Assembly: GCA_028293545.1 (NCBI GenBank)
Contig: JAQGOP010000050.1
Coordinates: forward strand, 62,001-126,000
Direction: 5' to 3'
Length of the DNA stretch: 64,000 bases
DNA from: Verrucomicrobiota bacterium
GTDB lineage: Bacteria; Verrucomicrobiota; Verrucomicrobiia; Opitutales; Opitutaceae
This document shows, one piece after another, positions 8,990 to 18,118 of the stretch. The notes under the pieces were generated by a model. The model was not told the DNA's origin and did no database searches. It saw nothing but the letters and a program-made list of their open reading frames with translations. Position 1 is the stretch's first letter. Each line of letters opens with the position of its first letter. The translations under genes were made by a program, and so were the position numbers.

Positions 8990-9149
8990 TTTCCGGATCG
9001 AGGACCGCGAGACACACAAAAATATCCGGACCCGAGGCGTCAGAGTTTTTTAACCACGAATGGAGCAAGGCAGGAAAAACGCTTCCCGGCGTTCCCAAGG
9101 TTCGGACCCCCTTGGGGTGTTTTGTAGATTTCGCGGGCCTCTCTTCGGA

Positions 9150-9884
9150 CTAAGGGACGCGCTTGCGGAGGATGGCGATGGACTGGCCCAAATTTCCGCG
9201 GTCCTTCATGATCACGCAGGGGCCGAGGATTAATTCCTCCTCGATGGCGAAGGTGGGTTTGTCGCCGTCGACCAGCGCGAGCACTTCGAAATCCAAGTGG
9301 TTCGCAAACTGGGTGATCCCGGCGCAGTCGAGGAAAACGACGGGCTCGGCATCCTTGCCAAAATTGTTCACGGCCTTCGCGAACGCGTCCCAGTGCGAAT
9401 GCACCGCGAATTCGAGGTAGGTGAAAATCACGAGCCCGCCGGGCTTCAAGAGCCGCGCGGCCTCCTTCAGGTAAAGGAAAGTGTGTTCATGCGTGATATG
9501 CGTGAACACGGAGAAAAAACACGCCATGTCGCCTGTCCCGGTCGGGACGTCGACCTTCAAGCCTGCGGTGACGCCGAATTTCCACGCGGGCATTTGGCAG
9601 AGATCGCGGGCATAGGAAACAGCCGACTCCATGATATCGAAACCCGAGTAGTGGGGATGTTTCCGGCTCGCGAGCTGCGCCGCCAGGCGCCCGGTGCCGC
9701 ACCCGATATCCACGACGTGGGTGGACTCGTTCAATCCGTGGGCCTTGAGCAAATAATACTCCAGCGCGCCGATCGTGTAGAACTCGCCGCCAACGGCCAG
9801 CGCCGCGGCGTCGTCGTGCGAATGCTGGCCGGCAATCGCCGCGTAATGATTTTTGTAGCGATCCAGCAGGGTCTGTAAGGACAT
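9150..9884 (-). CDS. Class I SAM-dependent methyltransferase
   Basis: A 244-residue protein with the Rossmann-fold SAM motif I VVDIGCGTGRLA (around residues 57-68), an acidic motif II (YSGFDIMES), motif III-like DMACFFSVFTH, and LLKPGGLVIFTY at motif IV. The substrate is not evident. It faces the sugar transferase gene divergently across 282 bp in which I see no RNA gene or clear promoter. It could modify a polysaccharide or lipid precursor, given that neighbour, but this is a guess. Confidence 0.85.
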   Translation of the reverse strand: MSLQTLLDRYKNHYAAIAGQHSHDDAAALAVGGEFYTIGALEYYLLKAHGLNESTHVVDIGCGTGRLAAQLASRKHPHYSGFDIMESAVSYARDLCQMPAWKFGVTAGLKVDVPTGTGDMACFFSVFTHITHEHTFLYLKEAARLLKPGGLVIFTYLEFAVHSHWDAFAKAVNNFGKDAEPVVFLDCAGITQFANHLDFEVLALVDGDKPTFAIEEELILGPCVIMKDRGNLGQSIAILRKRVP

Positions 9885-10166
9885 TGGTAACCAGAGGTTT
9901 GTATTTAGTGCGGAAACCTTGCCGCGAAGATCGTTACGGTTGGAGGGCCGCTAAGACGATCAGAAAACCGCCTTCGCTGGCGTAATGCGCGCGAGGTTTT
10001 TCGGTAATCGTAGCACGCGGCATTCAATCGACCCTGGCATGCGTATTTTCCCCCTTTGATGGAAACGGCGGCCCAAACGAGAAATTTACCTGTGTTTTAT
10101 ATTTCCGGTTCAACTGATCGCAACCTGAGGCACGAGATGCCCATGGCCCACCGCTGAATCCTCCCC

Positions 10167-10916
10167 ATGCCGACGCCTTCCGCACGTTCTTCACTAAAAA
10201 ATTACGCTTCCAGCCCGGAGGCGACGATTCGGGTGGCTCCGAGCGAGAAGATGCCGGTGGGAAAGCGGATGTTCGATGTCGTTTTGAGCGCCCTGGCCTT
10301 GCCGGTCCTCGGGCTGGTGACTTTGGCGATGATGGTGCTGATGAAGGCCGTGTCGCCGGGCCCGGTTTTCTTTTACCAGGAACGCGTGGGTTATCTCGGT
10401 CGTCGTTTCCGCATCTACAAATTTCGCACGATGTCGGTCAACGCCGACGCCGGCATCCACCGCGCGCATTGCGAGGAGCTCATCCGCACGAACACGCCGT
10501 GGACGAAGATGGACCGCGGCGGCGACTCGCGCCTGATTCCCGGCGGCAAATGGATCCGGGCCTGCGGCCTCGATGAACTTCCCCAGCTGATCAACGTGCT
10601 TCTCGGCGACATGAGCCTGATCGGGCCGCGCCCGTGCGTGCCGTACGAATACGAGAAATTCCTGCCGTGGCAGCGCGAGCGTTTCAGCACGATCCCCGGC
10701 ATGACGGGCCTGTGGCAGGTTTCGGGAAAGAACCGCACGACGTTCGAGGAAATGATCCGCCTCGATATCCATTACGCCCACCACAAGTCGATGTGGCTGG
10801 ACGGTAAAATTATTTTTCTCACGCCTTACGCCCTGGTGCAGCAAGTGTTTGATGCCGGTTCGCGCCGTCGCACGAATGAGCAGGCAGTGCAGACTCCGGC
10901 GGAGAGCGTGGGCTGA
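10167..10916 (+). CDS. Polyisoprenyl-phosphate sugar-1-phosphate transferase (exopolysaccharide initiation)
   Basis: A 249-residue bacterial sugar transferase of the short PglC/WbaP-C-terminal kind. One membrane segment lies at about residues 32-58 (MFDVVLSALALPVLG). The hallmark motifs follow: FRIYKFRTM, DELPQLINVL, GDMSLIGPRP and GMTGLWQVSGKN. The protein transfers a sugar phosphate from a UDP-sugar to a lipid carrier at the inner membrane, the first step of capsule or exopolysaccharide synthesis. No polymerase, flippase or other glycosyltransferase gene is nearby, so it is a stand-alone initiator gene here. Confidence 0.9.
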   Translation: MPTPSARSSLKNYASSPEATIRVAPSEKMPVGKRMFDVVLSALALPVLGLVTLAMMVLMKAVSPGPVFFYQERVGYLGRRFRIYKFRTMSVNADAGIHRAHCEELIRTNTPWTKMDRGGDSRLIPGGKWIRACGLDELPQLINVLLGDMSLIGPRPCVPYEYEKFLPWQRERFSTIPGMTGLWQVSGKNRTTFEEMIRLDIHYAHHKSMWLDGKIIFLTPYALVQQVFDAGSRRRTNEQAVQTPAESVG

Positions 10917-11061
10917 AGGGTGGAACGCGTTGCCTGACCCCTTGCGCGGATCAGCTCGCGTTCGAATTCCCGACGCAGTCCAGGTGATGGGCGCGGAGCG
11001 GGGCGTGCGCGACAAACCTTTCGTCTTCGACATGGGGCGAAATCCTCCCTGAGTTCAACGC

Positions 11062-12465
11062 GTGAGTTCCCCTCTCGCTGTCACGCCCACTCCTGCACCG
11101 GCCTCGGCGACCGGGTCCGGGAAAAACCGACGATGGCAGGCGGGAACGTTGGTCTACACGAGTGCCGGCCTGGTCGTGCTGTTTTCCTGGCTGCTATGGG
11201 GGGATTTTTCGTACCAGCTGCGGGAGCGCGGAGCGCAGCCGATCGTGACGCTCTTGCTGCGGAAGTTCGGAGCCTCGGATTTCTTCGCGGGACTCTTCGT
11301 CATGTCACTGCCTGCGGCGCTCAGCATGTTCCTCGCGCCGATCATCAGCTATCGCAGCGACCGACATCGCGGACGGTGGGGTCGACGCATTCCCTACCTG
11401 CTGGCCACGGCGCCGATCGCGGCGGTGGGCATGTCGGGCCTCGCCTTCAGCCCGATCGCGGGGGCGTTGCTGCATCATCGCATGGGTTGGTCGCCGGGTT
11501 CGCTGAACCAGACGGTGATCACGTTCATGGGCGCCTCCTGGGTTTTGTACGAATTCGCCGTGGTGACGTCGAATTCGCTCTATGGAGCATTGGTGAACGA
11601 CGTGGTGCCGCGCGCGTTGATTGGCCGGTTTTACGGTCTGTTCCGGGTGGTGAGCCTGCTTTCGGGCATGCTCTTCGGTTATTTCCTGCTCGGGCACGCC
11701 AAGGAGCATTTCATGCCGCTGCTCATCGGCATCGGGGTGTTGTATGCCGGCGGGATCACGCTGATGTGCCTGCGCGTGAAAGAGGGCGAGTATCCGCCAC
11801 CGGAGCCGGTGAAGCCGGGGCAGGCGGTGGGCTTCATTGCCGCGGTGAAATCATATTTCCGGGATTGTTTTTCGAAGCCGTACTATCTCTGGGTGTTCGC
11901 GGCGCTCGCGCTGGCGCAGGTGACCTTTGCGCCGGTCAACTTGTTCGCCGTGTACGCGGCGGAGAGCTTCGGGATGTCGATGGCGACCTATGGGAAATAT
12001 ATTTTCCTGATGTATTCGTGCTCCCTGGTGCTGGCGTACCCGCTCGGGTGGCTGGCTGACCGGTTCCACGCGACGCGGATCGCGATGGTGACGCTGGCGA
12101 TCTATGCCGCGGTCATGGCGGTGGGCGGTTTCGTCATGAAAGGCCCGGCAAGTTTCGGCATCGTGTTCCTGCTGCACGGCGTGCTGTCGGGATGTTATTT
12201 CACCGGCGCCGCGGCGCTCGCGCAAATGTTGCTGCCGAAACTCAAGTTCGCGCAGTTCACTTCCGCGGCCTCGTTGCTGCAGAATGTGGGGCTGTTCGTG
12301 GTGGGGCCGGCCACCGGGAAGATGCTCGACCTGCTGGGCCACGATTACCGCTATACTTTCCTGATCGGCTGCGTGATCGCGCTGGTGACGCTGTGGGTGA
12401 CGTACGTCGCGTACCGTCACTTCGAAGCGCTCGGCGGCGCGAAGGGTTACGTCGCGCCGGAGTGA
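11062..12465 (+). CDS. MFS transporter
   Basis: A 467-residue major facilitator protein with about 12 hydrophobic segments. The loop after TM2 carries SYRSDRHRGRWGRRIP, a variant of the MFS motif A (Asp-Arg, Gly, Arg-Arg). The Arg-rich loop and aromatic-rich TM1 resemble sugar-cation symporters of the GPH kind, but the substrate cannot be read. The start used is GTG at 11062, giving a soluble leader of about 30 residues. It stands alone between the sugar transferase and the tsf operon. Confidence 0.82.
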   Translation: MSSPLAVTPTPAPASATGSGKNRRWQAGTLVYTSAGLVVLFSWLLWGDFSYQLRERGAQPIVTLLLRKFGASDFFAGLFVMSLPAALSMFLAPIISYRSDRHRGRWGRRIPYLLATAPIAAVGMSGLAFSPIAGALLHHRMGWSPGSLNQTVITFMGASWVLYEFAVVTSNSLYGALVNDVVPRALIGRFYGLFRVVSLLSGMLFGYFLLGHAKEHFMPLLIGIGVLYAGGITLMCLRVKEGEYPPPEPVKPGQAVGFIAAVKSYFRDCFSKPYYLWVFAALALAQVTFAPVNLFAVYAAESFGMSMATYGKYIFLMYSCSLVLAYPLGWLADRFHATRIAMVTLAIYAAVMAVGGFVMKGPASFGIVFLLHGVLSGCYFTGAAALAQMLLPKLKFAQFTSAASLLQNVGLFVVGPATGKMLDLLGHDYRYTFLIGCVIALVTLWVTYVAYRHFEALGGAKGYVAPE

Positions 12466-12482
12466 GCAGGAAACACTTTTTT

Positions 12483-12504
12483 TAACCGCGAACGGACGCG
12501 AATG
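12483..12504. repeat. Dispersed repeat, AACCGCGAAyGGACGCGAAT type
   Basis: The sequence AACCGCGAACGGACGCGAAT follows a T-rich run just after the MFS stop codon. A near-identical copy is at 45337-45359, and decayed relatives are at about 9046-9065 and 61403-61430. All copies are intergenic. Confidence 0.7.
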
Positions 12505-12570
12505 TTCGGAAATCCGCGGGGATCTGGATTCTGCGGGAAAAGGTAGGCTCCGCCGACGTTTGCTTTGGGC

Positions 12571-12605
12571 CCAAAAAAAAGGCGCCCCGCCATGCGGAGC
12601 GCCTT
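12571..12605 (-). terminator. Rho-independent terminator of rpsB-tsf
   Basis: On the minus strand the transcript forms a 12-bp stem (12594-12605 with 12579-12590, one G-U pair) with a three-base AUG loop, followed directly by a run of eight U. It lies 22 bp past the tsf stop codon. Confidence 0.92.
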
Positions 12606-12627
12606 GAGTGATTCGAGCCGACCCGGC

Positions 12628-13221
12628 TTAGGCGCCGAGCTGGAAGCGGGTGAAGCGACGGATCTGGATGTTCTCGCCGATCTTCGTGATGAGCTCGGTG
12701 AGTTTATCCTTCACGGTCTTCTCCGGCAACTTGACGAAGGGTTGGTCGAGGAGGCAGATCGTCGAGAAGAACTTGTCGATCTTGCCTTCCACGATTTTCT
12801 GCACGGCGGCCGGCGGCTTCCCGATGACCTGGGCCGCGGCGATGTCGCGTTCCTTCGTGACTTCGGCCTCGGGGACCTGGTCGCGGGAAACGTACAGCGG
12901 GTTGGCGGCGGCGATCTGGAGGCAGATGTCGCGGCAGAACGACTTGAAGTCGTCGTTGCGTGCGACGAAGTCCGTCTCGCAGTTGATCTCGACGAGCACG
13001 CCGACTTTGCCGCCGACGTGGATGTAGCTTTCGATCAGGCCTTCCTTGGTCGCGCGGTCCGCCTTCTTGGCGGCGGAGGCGGCGCCTTTCTTGCGCAGGA
13101 TCGTGTTGGCTTCGTCGACGTTGCCGTTGGCTTCGGTGAGCGCTTTCTTGCAGTCAAGCAACCCGGCGCCGGTGGCGCCGCGGAGGTCGTTGACCATTTG
13201 AGCGGTGATGATGGTGCTCAT
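12628..13221 (-). CDS. tsf: Translation elongation factor Ts
   Basis: A 197-residue EF-Ts of the short form. The N-terminal UBA-like domain has MVNDLRGATGAGLLDCKKAL with the invariant TGAG, followed by NETDF-type core sequence (INCETDFVARND) that contacts EF-Tu switch regions. It catalyses GDP release from EF-Tu. I chose the ATG at 13221 because the family N-terminus starts there; the open frame upstream has no EF-Ts similarity and overlaps rpsB. The gene lies 31 bp behind rpsB and ends at a clear terminator. Confidence 0.97.
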   Translation of the reverse strand: MSTIITAQMVNDLRGATGAGLLDCKKALTEANGNVDEANTILRKKGAASAAKKADRATKEGLIESYIHVGGKVGVLVEINCETDFVARNDDFKSFCRDICLQIAAANPLYVSRDQVPEAEVTKERDIAAAQVIGKPPAAVQKIVEGKIDKFFSTICLLDQPFVKLPEKTVKDKLTELITKIGENIQIRRFTRFQLGA

Positions 13222-13252
13222 TAATTCAGAGGGAGATTGGAAGATGGGACGA

Positions 13253-14149
13253 TTACTCGGCCTTGACCGGGGCTTTCTTGGCGCGGACCGGTTTCTTCTT
13301 GGCGGCGCTGGCTTCGCTCTCGCCTTCGACGGCGGCGACGACATCGGCGGGGAGATCGATCTTGGAGAGGTCGACTTCGCCGGGGGCGAGGGGAGTCTCG
13401 ACGGCACCAGCGGCGCCGGCGTTGGCGACCTTGATGTCGGAGGCGCCGCGCTGGGCGCGACGGCTGTCGCGCTGGGCGAGACCGCTCTGGATCGCGGCGA
13501 CGATGGTCTCGACGATGATGCGGATCGACTTCACGGCGTCATCGTTGCCCGGGATCGGGTGGCTGAGCGTGGTCGGGTCGGAATTGGTATCGACGAGGCC
13601 GACGCACGGGATGCCGCAGCGCTGGGCTTCAGCGACGGCGATCTTCTCGTGGTTGACGTCGACGACGAACATCGCGGTCGGGAGCCCGGCCATGTCGACG
13701 ATGCCGCTGAAATTGCGCTGCATGCGGACCATTTCGCGCTTGATGGCGGCTTCTTCCTTGGAGGAGAGCTTGGCGAGTTCGCCGCTCGTTTCCATGGCCT
13801 GGTATTTCTTAAACTTGGCGATGGATTTCTTGACGGTCTCGTGATTCGTGAGGGTGCCGCCGAGCCAGCGATCGACGCACACCGGCATGCCGGTCGCGCT
13901 TGCGGCTTCGCGGACGATTTCCTTGGCCTGGCGCTTGGTCCCGACGAAGAGGATGTTGCCGCCGTTGGCGACGGTGTCCTCGACGAACTTCGAGGCCTTT
14001 TCGAGGGCGATGTGGGTCTTGCCGAGGTCGATGATGGAGATGCCTTGGCGGTGATCGAAGACGAAGGGCTTCGAGCGCGGGTTCCAACGTTTGGTCTGGT
14101 GCCCGAAATGCACGCCGGCATCGAGCAGGTCTTTAGGAGTGACGTTCAT
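13253..14149 (-). CDS. rpsB: 30S ribosomal protein S2
   Basis: A 298-residue S2. It starts with VTPKDLLDAGVHFGHQTKRWNP, and contains the S2 signature PTAMFVVDVNHEKIAVAEAQ and GIPCVGLVDTNSDP. The usual S2 is about 240-260 residues; the extra 50 residues form a C-terminal Ala/Lys/Glu-rich tail (KKPVRAKKAPVKAE), of a kind common in this phylum. Part of the conserved rpsB-tsf operon. Confidence 0.98.
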   Translation of the reverse strand: MNVTPKDLLDAGVHFGHQTKRWNPRSKPFVFDHRQGISIIDLGKTHIALEKASKFVEDTVANGGNILFVGTKRQAKEIVREAASATGMPVCVDRWLGGTLTNHETVKKSIAKFKKYQAMETSGELAKLSSKEEAAIKREMVRMQRNFSGIVDMAGLPTAMFVVDVNHEKIAVAEAQRCGIPCVGLVDTNSDPTTLSHPIPGNDDAVKSIRIIVETIVAAIQSGLAQRDSRRAQRGASDIKVANAGAAGAVETPLAPGEVDLSKIDLPADVVAAVEGESEASAAKKKPVRAKKAPVKAE

Positions 14150-14289
14150 GTGATCTATGTTTCCGAAACACAGGTCGGCCAGAGGGCCGCCTTGCGATCG
14201 AGTACTGAGTTATGGTTGATGGTTACTGACTGACAGAGCGGTCCAAAACAGGGAACGCGAGGGGGGCTGGCAAGCGCGAAGTGCGAGAT

Positions 14290-15411
14290 TTACACGTCCA
14301 ACGTCCATTCCCGCTTTCCCGCCCCGGCTCCATTGACCTGGAGCTCGAGCGCGTGGAGTCCCGGGTAATAGCTCCGGGTGGTGATTTTCTTGAAATGATG
14401 GCTCCGCCGGATCCGCAGGTTTTGCCCGGCGAGGAGATTGAAGGTCTTTAGTTTGAACACCTTTGGCGTGGTGGCCCGGTTCGCCTTCATGAAGTGAACG
14501 ATGTAGTCGAGGACGACCTTCTGGGTCTTGGCCGACGATGAACCCAGCTCGATTTCGAATTCGAGGCGGTCCCCGACCTTGATCCGTTTTTGCTTAACCT
14601 GGAATTGCCGGATCGCGACCTGTGCATTTCGCGAGACGCCGATGAAGGCGAGGGCGCCGGGATGCCCGCTCTTGATGAGGGTGCGCAATGCGCGCCGGGC
14701 GATCCAATCGATCTTGGCCGCGTCTTTTTTGTCCACCGTTTTTTTCCAGCGGCGCAGGATTTTGACCACATCGTCCGCATGATCCTTGGCGATGTCGTTG
14801 AGATGATTGGCGACGCTGGTGCGGACGAAGAGTTCGGGATCGGTTTTCAGCCGCTCCAGGATCGGGAGGGTGGGCTTGGGATCGCGGACGAATTCCTGGA
14901 GTCGCTCGCCCCATGGAAGGCGTGGGCGCGATCCCTCCGAGGCCCATCGGCGGACGGCAACATGTTTGTCACCGGCGCAGCGGAGCAAAAATCGGAGGGT
15001 CTTCGCCGGGTATTTTTTAATGAAAGGGCGGACCGCCCATTCGGAGGTGAATAACGTCGTGAGGTATTTCAGTGCGTCCAACGAGATAACGGGAAAATCC
15101 AAGCCATAGGTTTGGACGAACTCGGTGACGGGCCAGAGGGCGAAGCCATCGAGGCCGCCCCCGCGCACGGACTTCAACAGGATGGCGAGCGCTTGCGGAT
15201 AGGCTTCCGGAAGCCGCTGGCGCAATTCATCGCGGAGGAGCCGAACGCGGTCCTTCATTTCGAGCGGCTCGAGTTGGGACGTGAGCTGCAGGAAAGTGCG
15301 CGAGTCGAAAGCCGGATGATGGGGCGCGATCGCGGCGGCGATCTTCCTCAGAAGGTCGCGGCCGAACTGATGCTTGAAGGCATTTTCGTTTTCTGGCGGT
15401 GGTGCGGCCAT
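14290..15411 (-). CDS. DNA alkylation repair protein (HEAT-like, AlkC/AlkD superfamily)
   Basis: A 373-residue all-helical protein whose N-terminus (HPAFDSRTF preceded by an FG..L motif) and internal HEAT-like repeats (FVRTSVANHLNDIAKDHADDVVKIL, RWASEGSRPRLPWGERL) are those of the DNA alkylation repair/AlkD-related glycosylase family. The ATG at 15411 fits the family N-terminus; upstream in-frame GTG/ATG codons at 15492-15483 would add a low-complexity leader. The last 110 residues form a beta-rich extension with a YIVHFMKAN segment. It converges on nothing and stands 118 bp from the LysR gene. Confidence 0.82.
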   Translation of the reverse strand: MAAPPPENENAFKHQFGRDLLRKIAAAIAPHHPAFDSRTFLQLTSQLEPLEMKDRVRLLRDELRQRLPEAYPQALAILLKSVRGGGLDGFALWPVTEFVQTYGLDFPVISLDALKYLTTLFTSEWAVRPFIKKYPAKTLRFLLRCAGDKHVAVRRWASEGSRPRLPWGERLQEFVRDPKPTLPILERLKTDPELFVRTSVANHLNDIAKDHADDVVKILRRWKKTVDKKDAAKIDWIARRALRTLIKSGHPGALAFIGVSRNAQVAIRQFQVKQKRIKVGDRLEFEIELGSSSAKTQKVVLDYIVHFMKANRATTPKVFKLKTFNLLAGQNLRIRRSHHFKKITTRSYYPGLHALELQVNGAGAGKREWTLDV

Positions 15412-15529
15412 GGGTTGGGGGGAGGGAGAAAACGGATTCCGTCTTTGGCGGTAGCGGAGAGCGCTGTGCACCGTTTGGAGCATTTGATCCACCGAATAAG
15501 GCTCGGAGAGAACGGCAAAGGCCTGAAGG

Positions 15530-16426
15530 TCACCTCGCCGCGCAAACCTCCCGAACGTGTCCGCGCAGCCAGCGATGCGCTAGATCGGCGTCCAGCCGCG
15601 GGTGCCAGAGCATTGAAACCGTGAACGCGGAAGGAGAAACCGGCAGGGGAAAACTGTGCATTCCCACGCGCAGATTTCCGGTGTGGCGCTCGGGCACACT
15701 GGCGATCAGGTCGGAGGCCCGAGCGAGGGCCAGCGCAGTCGAGAAGCCACCGACGATTGCGACGACGATTTCCCGTTCCACGCCGAACGGCGCCAAGGCC
15801 TGATCGATGGGCTCCTGGTCGATTCCGTAGCGTGAGACGGAGATATGCCGGCCGGCCCCATAGCGAGCGGGAGTGATTTTGCCCTTGGTCAGCGGATGGC
15901 CCTTTCGCACGACACCAATGTATCGATCTCGGAACAGGGCCTGCGTCCGCACCTCCGGGCTGGTCGTCTTCTCCACGACGCCGGTTTCCAAGTCGACGGT
16001 TCCGTCGCGAAGCGGCGTGCTGTCTTTGTTTGGCTTCTGCACGAAACGCAGGCGCACGCCGGGAGCTTCCTCGCCGATGCGAGAAATGAGGTCCGGCCCG
16101 AAGTTCTCCACAAACCCTTCGCTGGTCCGCAGCGTGAAGGTTCGGACGAGTCCTTTGAGATTGAGCTTCTCACCGGGACGGAGAACCGCTTCGCCACCCT
16201 CGACGAGCTGACTGACCTGCTCGCGGAGTTCGCGCGCGCGCGGGGTGGGCACAAGTCCGCGTCCGGCCCTGACCAACAAAGGATCGCCCATCGTCTCCCG
16301 CAATCGCGCCAGCGCCCGGCTCATCGCCGACGGGCTGAGCCGCAACCGTTGGGCCGCGCGTGCCACGCTGCCTTCCGCGAGCAGCACATCCAGGGTGACA
16401 AGCAGATTGAGATCAGGCCTCGACAT
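15530..16426 (-). CDS. LysR family transcriptional regulator
   Basis: A 298-residue LysR-type regulator. The winged helix is at residues 5-65 (DLNLLVTLDVLLAEGSVARAAQ, then LSPSAMSRALARLRE and LVPTPRA). The effector-binding domain follows. The start at ATG 16426 gives the typical LTTR N-terminus; ATG 16447 and TTG 16474 are longer options. It is divergent from the DHA2 efflux gene, sharing a roughly 100 bp region, and probably regulates it. Confidence 0.9.
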   Translation of the reverse strand: MSRPDLNLLVTLDVLLAEGSVARAAQRLRLSPSAMSRALARLRETMGDPLLVRAGRGLVPTPRARELREQVSQLVEGGEAVLRPGEKLNLKGLVRTFTLRTSEGFVENFGPDLISRIGEEAPGVRLRFVQKPNKDSTPLRDGTVDLETGVVEKTTSPEVRTQALFRDRYIGVVRKGHPLTKGKITPARYGAGRHISVSRYGIDQEPIDQALAPFGVEREIVVAIVGGFSTALALARASDLIASVPERHTGNLRVGMHSFPLPVSPSAFTVSMLWHPRLDADLAHRWLRGHVREVCAAR

Positions 16427-16523
16427 CCGGCTATCAATTCGTGGCATGGCGCCAAACGCACGAATAAAGTGCAAACGGTGCGTCTTCCGCCATGTCAGTT
16501 AATGGGCTATAGTTCTGTCCATA

Positions 16524-17972
16524 TTGAAGACCATCACCGCCGAACGAGATGAGGCAGTCGCTGAAAGAGTGGAACGCGCGCCTTCGGTTCGGGGGGCGCT
16601 CGCGGCCCTTTCGCTCTCCATGTTGCTGTCCGCGCTCGGCACGAGCATCGCCAACGTTGGCCTGCCGACGTTGGCAAAGGCATTCAACGCCTCGTTCCAA
16701 GAGGTTCAGTGGGTCGTCCTCGCTTACCTCCTCGCCATCACTGCGCTGATCGTCGGCGTCGGACGACTCGGTGACATCACCGGTCGCCGCCGGCTGCTGC
16801 TCGCCGGTATCTTGCTGTTTACGGTGGCTTCGTTCCTGTCCGGTTTCGCGCCCGCGCTTTGGCTGCTGATCGCCGCCCGGATGGTGCAGGGCCTCGGAGC
16901 GGCCATCATGATGGCTCTCACCATGGCCTTTGTCGGTGACACGGTTCCGAAGGCCAAGACTGGCAGCGCCATGGGACTCCTCGGAACGATGTCCGCGATT
17001 GGCACCACGCTCGGTCCATCGCTCGGCGGCATGCTGATTTCGGGATTCGGTTGGCGGGTAATCTTCCTGGTCAACGTACCGCTGGGTATCCTGGCTTTTC
17101 TTCTCGCCCGTCGTTACCTGCCCGCCGATCGCCGCTGGCCGAAGACTGATCGGGTCGATTTCGATTATGTGGGCACGCTGCTGCTTGCTCTGACGCTCGC
17201 GGCTTATGCGCTCGCGATGACGCTAGGGCGGGGCCGTTTCGGTCCGCTCAACCTGGCTCTGCTCGTAGCTGCAGCTTTCGGCCTCGGGCTCTTCGTGTTC
17301 GCCGAGGCGAAAGCGGCGTCGCCCTTGATCCGATGGACGGCGTTCCGCGATCCGTTGCTGAGTGCGAGCCTCGCCATGAGTGCGCTCGTCTCGACGGTGA
17401 TGATGGCGACGCTGGTGGTGGGGCCGTTTTATCTCTCTCGTGCGCTCGGGCTGAATGCGGCCGGGGTTGGACTCGTCTTGTCGGTCGGTCCGCTGGTTGC
17501 CGCGCTGACGGGTGTGCCCGCGGGTCGCATCGCGGATCGTTTTGGTGCGCAACGCATGATCGTCGTTGGGCTCATTGGAATGGCGGCGGGTTGTTTCATT
17601 CTATCCATGATGCCGGCGACTCTCGGCATCCTTGGCTACATCGCTCCAATCTTAGTCATCACCTTCGGCTATGCGCTATTTCAGACAGCCAACAACACCG
17701 CTGTCATGACAGATATCCGCCCGGACCAGCGGGGTGTTATTTCCGGCCTGCTCAACCTGTCGCGCAATCTCGGGCTCATCACCGGTGCCTCCATGATGGG
17801 CGCGGTGTTCGCGTTCGCAGCGGCGGCGACCGACATCACCACCGCGCTTCCCGATGCCGTCGCCACCGGCATGCGGACCACGTTCGCCGTCGCGGCGATC
17901 CTGATCCTCGGCGCGCTCGCGCTCGCGGTGGGCAGCCGTGCTCGTGCCGGCCGCGCGTCTTTTCACTCATGA
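16524..17972 (+). CDS. DHA2-type MFS drug efflux transporter (14 TM)
   Basis: A 482-residue MFS protein with a 14-helix pattern. Motif A lies in the TM2-3 loop (GRLGDITGRRRLLLAG), and motif C-like GTTLGPSLGGMLI lies in TM5, which marks antiporters of the EmrB/QacA group. The start appears to be TTG at 16524, since it is the only in-frame start before TM1 that keeps the short polar leader. Its TGA overlaps the ATG of the glutaredoxin fragment. Likely exports toxic small molecules with protons. Confidence 0.86.
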   Translation: MKTITAERDEAVAERVERAPSVRGALAALSLSMLLSALGTSIANVGLPTLAKAFNASFQEVQWVVLAYLLAITALIVGVGRLGDITGRRRLLLAGILLFTVASFLSGFAPALWLLIAARMVQGLGAAIMMALTMAFVGDTVPKAKTGSAMGLLGTMSAIGTTLGPSLGGMLISGFGWRVIFLVNVPLGILAFLLARRYLPADRRWPKTDRVDFDYVGTLLLALTLAAYALAMTLGRGRFGPLNLALLVAAAFGLGLFVFAEAKAASPLIRWTAFRDPLLSASLAMSALVSTVMMATLVVGPFYLSRALGLNAAGVGLVLSVGPLVAALTGVPAGRIADRFGAQRMIVVGLIGMAAGCFILSMMPATLGILGYIAPILVITFGYALFQTANNTAVMTDIRPDQRGVISGLLNLSRNLGLITGASMMGAVFAFAAAATDITTALPDAVATGMRTTFAVAAILILGALALAVGSRARAGRASFHS

Positions 17973-18118
17973 AAACCTCGCGTCCCACTCTCTACACCAA
18001 AATCGGCTGCCCGTGGTGCGCCGAGGCCCGGGCGATCCTCGACCGCGAAGCGATCGCTTACGATGACAGCAATCCCGCACCTTTAATTCGAAACCAACTT
18101 CCCCAACGAACTCATCCC
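17969..18118 (+). pseudogene. Truncated glutaredoxin (5' fragment)
   Basis: The ATG at 17969 overlaps the MFS stop as ATGA. The frame encodes PTLYTKIGCPWCAEARAIL, a glutaredoxin first strand and helix with the redox CPWC at residues 14-17. Similarity stops at about residue 33 (near 18067). The rest of the thioredoxin fold, including the cis-Pro TVP and the GG loop, is missing. The frame stays open and runs without a stop into the membrane protein that starts at 18119, so a fused product is possible. Confidence 0.75.

Noticed and set aside
12628-13407. Extended N-terminus for EF-Ts from 13407
   Set aside because: The additional 62 codons are Ser/Pro/Arg-rich, antisense-frame-like, and overlap the end of rpsB. 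The family start is at 13221.
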